Below are positions 1 through 5,218 of a DNA stretch of 6,400 bases, in pieces; the stretch's first letter is position 1, and each line of letters opens with the position of its first letter. Source of the DNA: Acidobacteriota bacterium (lineage in GTDB: Bacteria; Acidobacteriota; HRBIN11). The notes beneath the pieces are model-generated. The model ran no database searches. It was not told the origin of the DNA and was given only the letters and a program-made list of their open reading frames with translations. The DNA lies in contig JANXAA010000130.1 in assembly GCA_025061865.1 (NCBI GenBank), positions 1-6,400 on the forward strand, written 5' to 3'. A program made the translations under genes and the position numbers.

Positions 1-7
1 TGGGCCT

Positions 8-13
8 CTCCTC
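8..13 (-). promoter_or_regulatory. possible ribosome binding site of a gene beyond the left edge
   Basis: On the minus strand, GAGGAG lies about 10 bases downstream of the lspA stop codon. It would be a good Shine-Dalgarno sequence for a third gene of the ileS-lspA unit whose start codon lies outside the window. The purine string alone is weak evidence, and the following gene cannot be seen. Confidence 0.2.
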
Positions 14-23
14 AGAGCCGCCG

Positions 24-527
24 TCAGGACGGGGCATCGGTCCGTGGCCACCGGGACAGTTGGAACATACTGACCAACAGAATGCCGATCCCCAACGTGA
101 TAAATGCGTCCGCAAAGTTAAAAGTGGGCCAGTGGTACTCCCCGTAGTAGAAGTCTAGGAAGTCCACGACGTACCCCTGGGTCAGGCGGTCCCAGGTATT
201 ACCCAAGGCGCCGCCCAGGACAAAGGAAAAGCCCAGGGTGACCCAATGGTTTTCATGACGTAAAAAGAAAAAATACACGACGATGACGCCAAACGACAGG
301 AGGGAAAGCAGGAGGATGGCGTTTTGGGCCAAGGGATGGTCGGCATCGGCAAAGAGGCCAAAGACGACTCCGCGGTTTTGAATATACGTGATGTTCAGCA
401 AGCCGGGCAGGACCGGGATCGACTGATAGAGGGTCATGTGCGTCATGACCAGTCGCTTGCTGAGCTGGTCTAAGACGAAGATCACAGCGCCTACCAAGAC
501 GAACCAGACACGATCCCGGAGACGCAT
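24..527 (-). CDS. lspA: lipoprotein signal peptidase (signal peptidase II)
   Basis: LspA is the inner-membrane aspartyl protease that removes the signal peptide from diacylglyceryl-modified prolipoproteins, cutting just before the lipidated cysteine. The 167-residue length is normal for the family. Four hydrophobic segments are visible, at about 7-26, 66-90, 95-112 and 139-156. The family motifs are present in order: Asp20 in VLDQLSK, NRG at 51-53, GN..DR at 109-114, VVDF with Asp122, and FNFAD with Asp140. By family knowledge Asp122 and Asp140 are the catalytic pair. Small departures from the commonest forms are NRGVVF where many members have NxGAAF, and GNTWDR where a branched or aromatic residue usually follows GN. 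The ATG at 527 is the only usable start, because the frame upstream has no start codon before a stop at 570-572. It has no strong Shine-Dalgarno sequence, which fits translation from an ileS-lspA transcript 59 bases downstream of ileS. Confidence 0.97.
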   Translation of the reverse strand: MRLRDRVWFVLVGAVIFVLDQLSKRLVMTHMTLYQSIPVLPGLLNITYIQNRGVVFGLFADADHPLAQNAILLLSLLSFGVIVVYFFFLRHENHWVTLGFSFVLGGALGNTWDRLTQGYVVDFLDFYYGEYHWPTFNFADAFITLGIGILLVSMFQLSRWPRTDAPS

Positions 528-546
528 AAGGGTCTTCGATCCCGCC

Positions 547-576
547 GGCGTGACGGCCCGGCATCCCCATCACGCC
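547..576 (-). other. intercistronic hairpin between ileS and lspA
   Basis: GGCGTGA at 547-553 and TCACGCC at 570-576 form a perfect 7-base-pair stem with a 16-base loop in the 59-base gap between the two genes. There is no run of T after the stem on the transcribed strand, so it does not look like an intrinsic terminator. It could be an RNA processing or stability element, or chance in GC-rich DNA. Confidence 0.35.
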
Positions 577-586
577 AGCACTCCGG

Positions 587-3382
587 TTACAAGTTTAATC
601 GTTCGACGACCCGGATGCAACGCGGGCAGAGTAGCGGCCATCGAGGATGGTCGCCGACTCGGGGGTCATACATCCAACAACGGTCGCACCGGCGGCCGTC
701 GGCGGGCCGGACCTCGACCGTGTAAGTCTGGGCCGGGAGGTCTGGGTCCGCCGCCAGGGTCACCTGGGAAACCATCAGGATTTCCCGCAGTTCGGGCAGG
801 TAATCCTGGAACCAGGCGTCTTTCAGGGGATGACGGATAGTCACGTGGGCGTCTAAAGAACTGCCGATCCGCCTGGCCGCTCGGGCTTCCTCCAGAGCCT
901 TCAGGGCCACTTCTCGGACGGCTCGAAACTCCCGGACCCGTTCGATGCCCTCCGAGTCCAGGGCCCATCGATAGGGCGGTGCCCAGGTGTCGAGAAAGAC
1001 GTGATCGGGCTTGCCCGGGTAGGCCGGCAAGTGGGCCCACGCTTCGTCGGCTGTGAAGCTGAAGATAGGTGCCATTAGGCGGAGGAGCGAACGGGTCGTC
1101 TCGAAGAGGACCGTCTGGGCGGCCCGTCGGGTCGGGTCATGCGGGTGGGAGCAGTAGAGGCGGTCTTTCAGGATATCCAGATAAAAGGCACTGAGGTCCT
1201 GATTGCAGAACTGATACAGGGCGTGGTAGACGACGTGGTACCGGTAGTCTTCGTATGCGCGAGCCACGCGGCGTTCGAGCTCCATAAGCTGGGCGAGCAT
1301 GTACTGATCCAGGGCCGGGAGGGCCTCGACGGGCTGGGCGTGGGCCGTGGGATGGAAGTCATAGAGGTTCCCCAGCATGAAGCGGATCGTGTTCCGGATC
1401 TTGCGGTACTGCGTGGCGACCATCTGGAGGATATTCTCCGAAAGGCGCATGTCCTCTTGAAAGTCGACCATGGCCGCCCAAGCCCGCAGGATTTCGGCTC
1501 CAAAGGACTCGAAGATGGCTTCGGGCTCGATGACATTCCCTAAGGACTTAGACATCTTTTGGCCAGCCTCATCGACGACGAACCCGTGGGTCACACAGGT
1601 CTTGTACGGCGAGGCGCCCCGTGTGAGGACACCGACCAAGAGCGAACTGTTGAACCAACCCCGGTGCTGGTCGTGACCTTCGAGGTAGAGGTCAGCCGGC
1701 CACGAGAGGTCGGACGACGTTGCCAGGACAGCCTCATGGCTCGTGCCTGAGTCGAACCACACGTCCAAGATATCCACCCCCTTCTCGAAGGTCGTGTTCC
1801 CGCAGGCCGAACAGCGGGCGCCTGGTGGGACCAACTCGCCGGCCGGTCGGACATACCAGGCGTCGGCCGTTTCCCGCTCGAAGATGTCAGCCACGTGGTC
1901 GAAGACGCGGTCGTCCTGGAGAAGTGTCCCGCACTGCTGGCAGTAGAACTGGGGGATCGGGACGCCCCAGAGGCGCTGGCGGGAGATGCACCAGTCGGGC
2001 CGGGTGGCGATCATCTGCCGGATACGCTCCTCGCCCCAAGGCGGGACCCACCGGACGGTCGAGATCACAGCCAGGGCCCGCTCTCGAAAGCCCCCCGCGT
2101 CCATGCGGATGAACCACTGCTCGGTCGCCCGGAAGATCAGGGGCTGTTTACATCGCCAGCAGTGGGGATAGCTGTGCTGGATGGAACCTTCCCACAGGAG
2201 GGCACCCCGCTCCCGCAGAAGGTCGATAATCCGCGGGTTCGCCTCGAAGACGTGCATGCCGGCCAAGATGCCCGCCTCTTGCGTAAAGCGGCCCGCATCG
2301 TCGACGGGCGACAGCACAGGCAGGTCGTAGGCTCGAGTCGCCAAGAAATCTTCCAGACCGTGGCCCGGAGCCGTGTGCACGAGGCCCGTGCCCTGTTCGA
2401 GCGTCACGAAGTCGGCCAGAATCCCCAGGGACGTCCGGGGCAGGAAAGGGTGCTGAAACCGGGTTCGGTCAAAGGTCGCCCCCGGGACGGTCTGGACGAG
2501 GCGGCCCCGGACACCCACCGTCTCCTGCACGGAAAGCCACAGGCCGGTGGCGACGATCCAATAGGTCCCGTCGACCTCATAGAGGCCGTACGCGTATTCA
2601 GGGTGGAAGGCGATGCCCACGTTCGCCGGTAAGGTCCACGGCGTGGTCGTCCAGATGACGGCGTAGACTGGACGGTCGGCCCACTCGGCGCCGAACACGC
2701 CAGCAGCCGATTCGGGCTCCATGCGGAAGCGTACATAGATAGAGGGCGACGTGCGGTCTTCGTACTCGATTTCGGCTTCGGCCAGGGCCGTGCGGTCTGT
2801 GTAACACCAGAGCACAGACCGGAGGCCCCGGTAGACCAGGCCCGCCTTCACGAACTGGCCCAGGACCCGAACGATCGTGGCCTGGTACTTAGGGTCCATC
2901 GTCTTGTAGGGATGCGCCCAGTCGCCCAGACAGCCCAGGCGGATGAAGCCTTGCTTCTGGATTTCGATAAAGCGGTCTGCATAAGCCCGGCAGTACTGGC
3001 GGAAGGCGACGGGGTCCATCCCTTGCTTCCGGGCCCCCAGCTCCTTTTCGACATTCAACTCGATGGGAAGTCCGTGGCAATCCCAGCCCGGTACAAAAGG
3101 CGTATCATAGCCCAGCAGGAGGTGGGCCTTCACAGCGATGTCCTTCAGGATCTTGTTAAGGGCCGTCCCCAGGTGAATCGGCCCATTGGCATAGGGCGGG
3201 CCGTCATGAAGGACGAAGCGGGGTGCCCCCCGGCGGGCCGCCCGGACCTGCCGGTAGAGGTCGGCCTTTTGCCACCGTTCGATCATTTGAGGTTCCCGCT
3301 CCCGGAGCTGAGCCCGCATCGGGAACGTCGTCCGGGGTAGATTCAGCGTATCGTCCCACGAGCGATTCGAGTCCTTCGCCAT
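587..3382 (-). CDS. ileS: isoleucyl-tRNA synthetase, type 1
   Basis: This class Ia cytoplasmic enzyme charges tRNA-Ile with isoleucine and edits misactivated valine. From the chosen start it has 931 residues, close to the 938 of E. coli IleRS. The domains run in order. The Rossmann half contains GPPYANGPIHLGT with the HIGH-box equivalent HLGT at 70-73; Thr in the fourth position is a variant I recall from other bacterial IleRS. The CP1 editing domain shows TTTPWTLPAN at 245-254 and GTGLVHTAPGHG..D at 331-345, where Asp345 corresponds to the editing aspartate. Then come CISRQRLWG at 465-473, DVWFDSG at 540-546 and KMSKS at 609-613. An anticodon-binding helical domain follows, ending in a zinc finger with Cys899, 902, 919 and 922. 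Further cysteine pairs are 408/411, 481/484 and 524/527. The ATG at 3382 gives MAKDSNRSWDDTLNLP, the usual N-terminus; an in-frame GTG at 3409 would add nine residues but falls inside a leader hairpin. The C-terminal zinc finger places it in type 1. The gene heads a unit with lspA. Confidence 0.98.
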   Translation of the reverse strand: MAKDSNRSWDDTLNLPRTTFPMRAQLREREPQMIERWQKADLYRQVRAARRGAPRFVLHDGPPYANGPIHLGTALNKILKDIAVKAHLLLGYDTPFVPGWDCHGLPIELNVEKELGARKQGMDPVAFRQYCRAYADRFIEIQKQGFIRLGCLGDWAHPYKTMDPKYQATIVRVLGQFVKAGLVYRGLRSVLWCYTDRTALAEAEIEYEDRTSPSIYVRFRMEPESAAGVFGAEWADRPVYAVIWTTTPWTLPANVGIAFHPEYAYGLYEVDGTYWIVATGLWLSVQETVGVRGRLVQTVPGATFDRTRFQHPFLPRTSLGILADFVTLEQGTGLVHTAPGHGLEDFLATRAYDLPVLSPVDDAGRFTQEAGILAGMHVFEANPRIIDLLRERGALLWEGSIQHSYPHCWRCKQPLIFRATEQWFIRMDAGGFRERALAVISTVRWVPPWGEERIRQMIATRPDWCISRQRLWGVPIPQFYCQQCGTLLQDDRVFDHVADIFERETADAWYVRPAGELVPPGARCSACGNTTFEKGVDILDVWFDSGTSHEAVLATSSDLSWPADLYLEGHDQHRGWFNSSLLVGVLTRGASPYKTCVTHGFVVDEAGQKMSKSLGNVIEPEAIFESFGAEILRAWAAMVDFQEDMRLSENILQMVATQYRKIRNTIRFMLGNLYDFHPTAHAQPVEALPALDQYMLAQLMELERRVARAYEDYRYHVVYHALYQFCNQDLSAFYLDILKDRLYCSHPHDPTRRAAQTVLFETTRSLLRLMAPIFSFTADEAWAHLPAYPGKPDHVFLDTWAPPYRWALDSEGIERVREFRAVREVALKALEEARAARRIGSSLDAHVTIRHPLKDAWFQDYLPELREILMVSQVTLAADPDLPAQTYTVEVRPADGRRCDRCWMYDPRVGDHPRWPLLCPRCIRVVERLNL

Positions 3383-3398
3383 CGTCCGTTCTCGGGAA

Positions 3399-3420
3399 GG
3401 CGCAAACACTGTCTTGCGCC
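3399..3420 (-). promoter_or_regulatory. hairpin in the ileS leader
   Basis: GGCGCAA at 3399-3405 and TTGCGCC at 3414-3420 are exact reverse complements around an 8-base loop. The stem sits 17 bases upstream of the ileS ATG and just downstream of the predicted transcription start. I see none of the conserved parts of a T-box leader, so tRNA-sensing control is not supported. It may protect the 5' end of the mRNA or tune translation. Confidence 0.4.
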
Positions 3421-3435
3421 GGATTCACGGTCTAC

Positions 3436-3464
3436 AAGATAAAGCAATCCCGGGATTCCGACAA
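3436..3464 (-). promoter_or_regulatory. predicted sigma70-type promoter of ileS
   Basis: Read on the minus strand, TTGTCG at 3464-3459 (4 of 6 matches to the -35 consensus) is followed after exactly 17 bases by TATCTT at 3441-3436 (4 of 6 matches to the -10 consensus). Transcription would begin near 3429 and give a leader of about 47 bases. The spacer contains a perfect 12-base palindrome, AATCCCGGGATT, at 3446-3457, placed where a repressor or activator could bind. The promoter is inferred from sequence only. Confidence 0.45.
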
Positions 3465-3755
3465 GAATGCCCATCCCACCGTCCTGTCCCCGGCCGGACC
3501 TCAAGACCGTATCGGGCGACGTCCTAGACCCGTCGGAGGCCCGGAACGCCGCAGGGCCTCGAAACTCACCCGGCGGTCGACCCGGCTCACAGCTCCCTTA
3601 GTTCCCAGGAAGGCTGCCACGGCCGTCTCGTGCACGCCCCGGCCGACCCCAGGGAATGGACTTCAGCGAGGCAGCATGACGCTCTCCTCGGCAGGGTCAG
3701 GCATTTCATCAAGAGGTGAGTGCCTTAGACTGCTCAGCCCAAGGGAAATGACAGG

Positions 3756-3797
3756 GCGCTTTCAGTTCGGTCTAAACATAGCCTTAACAGAAAGCGC
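3756..3797 (+). promoter_or_regulatory. candidate Pho-type operator upstream of pstS
   Basis: An AT-rich island contains CTAAACA at 3772-3778 and CTTAACA at 3783-3789, two 7-base direct repeats with an 11-base period. Response regulators of the PhoB/PhoP family bind tandem repeats of this size and spacing, one helical turn apart, and TTAACA-like cores are known from Bacillus PhoP sites. The pair is framed by a perfect inverted repeat, GCGCTTTC at 3756-3763 and GAAAGCGC at 3790-3797. The element ends about 150 bases before pstS, which is far for a promoter unless the leader is long. No good -10 element is obvious downstream. Its assignment to Pho control is inference from position and repeat geometry. 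Confidence 0.35.
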
Positions 3798-3854
3798 TGA
3801 TCTTGTCTCGATACGAAGTCACGCATGTCCAGACGAGCCCCTTCCCAAATACCG

Positions 3855-3877
3855 CTCTCCTGGGGAGGGGGTGAGGG
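3855..3877 (+). repeat. REP-like palindromic repeat, copy 1
   Basis: CTCTCC at 3855-3860 pairs with GGAGGG at 3864-3869 (one G-T pair) around a 3-base loop, followed by GGTGAGGG. The layout of a small CTCTCC/GGAGAG palindrome followed by GTGAGGG is shared with the second copy 30 bases downstream and resembles dispersed extragenic palindromes of several GC-rich genomes. Confidence 0.4.
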
Positions 3878-3888
3878 TCCCCATCCTG

Positions 3889-3924
3889 CCCTTTCCTACG
3901 AGGAGAGGGTCGGTCGGGTGAGGG
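3889..3924 (+). repeat. REP-like palindromic repeat, copy 2
   Basis: CCCTTTCCT at 3889-3897 and AGGAGAGGG at 3901-3909 form a 9-base-pair stem (one G-T pair) with an ACG triloop. The stem is followed by TCGGTCGGGTGAGGGG, so the trailing GTGAGGG matches copy 1. The hairpin ends 36 bases before the pstS start and would lie in the pstS mRNA leader if transcription starts upstream. With no U-run after it, intrinsic termination is unlikely. A role in mRNA stability or a dispersed repeat is more plausible. Confidence 0.5.
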
Positions 3925-3936
3925 GCTTCGACACAT

Positions 3937-3942
3937 GGAGGG
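3937..3942 (+). promoter_or_regulatory. ribosome binding site of pstS
   Basis: GGAGGG precedes two consecutive ATG codons at 3946 and 3949. The GGAGG core is 4 bases from the first and 7 from the second, so the second ATG has the more usual spacing. The first is annotated as the outer limit; the difference is one methionine of the signal peptide. Confidence 0.7.
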
Positions 3943-3945
3943 TCG

Positions 3946-4938
3946 ATGATGGCATCAAGACGTAGGTGGTCCGAGGTCGCTCGATGGGGCCTCCTAATGC
4001 TGGTCCTCCCAGGGGGTCTCTTGTGGGCGCAGGTGTCCTTGGTCGACCCGCAGATTCCGGTTTACCGGCCGGTCAGTGGGGTCGCTGGAAATCTCAACAG
4101 TATTGGCTCTGACACGATGAACAACCTGGTGACCCTGCTCGCCGAGGGCTTCAAAAAGTTCTATCCCAATGTGAACATCCAGGTCGAGGGTAAGGGGAGC
4201 TCGACGGCCCCGCCAGCTCTCGTCAACGGCACGGCTCAACTCGGGCCGATGTCTCGGGAGATGAAGGCCTCTGAGATCGCTGACTTTGAACGGAAGTTCG
4301 GGTACAGGCCGACGCCAGTCATCGTGGCCGTCGACGCCTTGGCCGTGTACGTCCACCGGGACAATCCCCTCGCCTGTCTGACAGTTCCCCAAGTCGACGC
4401 CATCTTTTCATCGACCCGCCGTTGTGGGTATCCCCGGTCTATCCAGCGGTGGGGCGACCTGGGCCTGACGGGGCCCTGGGCCTCGCAACCTCTGCGCTTG
4501 TACGGACGCAACGCCGCTTCCGGGACTTATGGCTACTTTAAGGAGCATGCCCTTTGTAACGGGGACTTCCGAAACGAGGTGAAGGAGCTCCCGGGCTCGG
4601 CCTCGGTCGTCCAGTCCGTCGCTCAGGACCGCTTCGGGATTGGCTATAGCGGGATCGGCTATCAGACGCCCGGCGTGCGGGCCGTCCCCCTGGCCCTGAA
4701 GGAAGGGGCCCCTTGCGAGGCGGCGACGCCCGAGAATGCCCTCGCCGGCAAATATCCTCTGGCGCGACCCCTGTACATCTACGTAAACAAGGTTCCGAAT
4801 CGGCCTTTGGACCCCCTCGTCCGGGAATTCCTGCGGTTTGCCCTAAGCCGAGAGGGCCAAGAGGCTGTCGTCAAGTCGGGTTACATTCCGCTCCCGAAGT
4901 CGGTCGTCGAACGTGAATCAGCTAAGGTCGGGGCTTAG
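3946..4938 (+). CDS. pstS: periplasmic phosphate-binding protein of the Pst ABC transporter
   Basis: PstS captures inorganic phosphate in the periplasm and delivers it to the PstC-PstA channel. The 330-residue product starts with a signal peptide: Arg-rich n-region at 5-7, hydrophobic core at about 14-26, and likely cleavage after LWA at residue 28. There is no lipobox cysteine, so a soluble periplasmic protein is expected. The type-II binding-protein fold shows the phosphate-site loops: GSDT at 54-57, KGSST at 83-87, SRE at 103-105, Asp130 in VAVDALAVYV, and GRNAASGTYGYF at 187-198. The C-terminal region keeps GSASVVQSV, GIGYSGIGY and YPLARPLYIYVNK, then an SREGQEAVVKSGYIPLP ending typical of this PstS branch. 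Mature Cys144/160 and Cys204/257 could form two disulfides. The gene is preceded by a candidate Pho operator and followed after 280 bases by pstC. A related oxyanion-binding protein is possible but less likely. Confidence 0.93.
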   Translation: MMASRRRWSEVARWGLLMLVLPGGLLWAQVSLVDPQIPVYRPVSGVAGNLNSIGSDTMNNLVTLLAEGFKKFYPNVNIQVEGKGSSTAPPALVNGTAQLGPMSREMKASEIADFERKFGYRPTPVIVAVDALAVYVHRDNPLACLTVPQVDAIFSSTRRCGYPRSIQRWGDLGLTGPWASQPLRLYGRNAASGTYGYFKEHALCNGDFRNEVKELPGSASVVQSVAQDRFGIGYSGIGYQTPGVRAVPLALKEGAPCEAATPENALAGKYPLARPLYIYVNKVPNRPLDPLVREFLRFALSREGQEAVVKSGYIPLPKSVVERESAKVGA

Positions 4939-4939
4939 A

Positions 4940-4960
4940 GGGTTGAGGGCGGGGGCAGGG
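4940..4960 (+). other. G-quadruplex motif at the 3' end of pstS
   Basis: Four G-tracts, GGG, GGG, GGGGG and GGG, are separated by loops of 4, 1 and 2 bases, starting two bases after the pstS stop codon. A further GGGG at 4930-4933 lies just inside the coding end. The tracts are on the coding strand, so both the non-template DNA and the mRNA could fold. The motif is seen directly; folding and function are inferred. Confidence 0.5.
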
Positions 4961-4971
4961 CGGAAGAAGGG

Positions 4972-5091
4972 AGGAAGGCGAGCAGGTAAAGAAGACTCCG
5001 CGACTCTGGGGCGGTCTGATTCAGAGGCGGGCTTGACGGGCCGACCGGGAACGTTGACGTATTCCATGGGTGAGACGCCTGCTCTCTTCCT
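4972..5091 (+). repeat. imperfect inverted repeat in the pstS-pstC gap
   Basis: AGGAAG-GC-GAGCAGG at 4972-4986 is the reverse complement of CCTGCTC-T-CTTCCT at 5078-5091 except for a small asymmetric internal loop (GC against T). That gives 13 base pairs enclosing about 91 bases. In the mRNA it could close a branched structure between the two genes. The purine/pyrimidine bias of the region makes chance pairing somewhat easier. Confidence 0.4.
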
Positions 5092-5189
5092 TGATCTCCC
5101 CAGAGCCAAGGCAGGTCACTTTCATACACGAGAAGCCACCCGACTCTTGCCCTCCCGCTTGCTTGTCTCTGGTCTTCCCTTCCTCTCAC

Positions 5190-5210
5190 CCAACACCTAA
5201 CACCCAACAC
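5190..5210 (+). repeat. three tandem heptamers before pstC
   Basis: Three head-to-tail copies of C(C/T)AACAC occupy 5190-5196, 5197-5203 and 5204-5210. The outer two are identical and the middle one differs by a single base. The array ends 8 bases before the pstC ATG and so takes up part of its translation-initiation region. It follows a C/T-rich tract. No function is known to me. Confidence 0.6.
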
Positions 5211-5218
5211 CGAAGGCA

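Larger units (their letters stand above)
3465..3945. other. divergent intergenic region between ileS and pstS
   Basis: About 480 bases separate the ileS promoter from pstS. An open frame crosses much of it on the plus strand, but its product is Arg/Pro/Ser-rich with no recognisable domain, as expected from GC-rich non-coding DNA. The part from 3465 to about 3755 shows nothing I can name: no tRNA, no terminator with a U-run and no clear promoter. The part from 3756 to 3945 holds a candidate operator, two REP-like palindromes and the pstS ribosome binding site, listed separately. Confidence 0.6.
4939..5218 (+). other. structured intercistronic region between pstS and pstC
   Basis: These 280 bases hold no convincing gene. 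The small open frames on either strand have low-complexity products and no clear ribosome binding site. The left end (4939-4990) is strongly purine-rich on the plus strand, and the right end (about 5144-5191) is strongly pyrimidine-rich. The region contains a G-quadruplex motif, a long imperfect inverted repeat and a tandem heptamer repeat, listed separately. No intrinsic terminator is seen, so read-through from pstS into pstC is expected, perhaps at reduced level. Confidence 0.6.

Noticed and set aside
1895..2632. Plus-strand open frame of 245 codons antisense to ileS
   Set aside because: The opposite strand encodes well-conserved IleRS core sequence; the antisense product has no recognisable motif.
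635..3202. Type-2 IleRS or a mupirocin-resistant variant
   Set aside because: The protein has the type-1 C-terminal four-cysteine zinc finger and normal KMSKS. The Thr at the end of the HIGH box alone does not indicate type 2 or resistance.
3407..3409. Upstream in-frame GTG as ileS start
   Set aside because: It adds nine residues not typical of IleRS, has no ribosome binding site and lies inside the leader hairpin. The ATG at 3382 fits the family N-terminus.
3383..3465. T-box riboswitch in front of ileS
   Set aside because: The predicted leader is only about 47 bases, too short for the specifier loop, the T-box sequence and a terminator/antiterminator pair.
3223..3921. Plus-strand open frame of 232 codons covering the ileS 5' end and most of the intergenic region
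   Set aside because: Its first part is antisense to ileS and the rest is Arg/Pro/Ser-rich with no domain or credible ribosome binding site. It looks like a GC-rich chance frame.
3935..3949. Four-codon upstream frame (ATG GAG GGT CGA TGA) overlapping the pstS start
   Set aside because: It is formed by the Shine-Dalgarno sequence itself and has no ribosome binding site of its own. Coincidence is the simplest explanation.
5033..5059. Two TTGACG hexamers 21 bases apart, possible -35 elements of a pstC promoter
   Set aside because: Neither is followed by a credible -10 element at 16-18 bases. The 21-base spacing does not match a known operator period.
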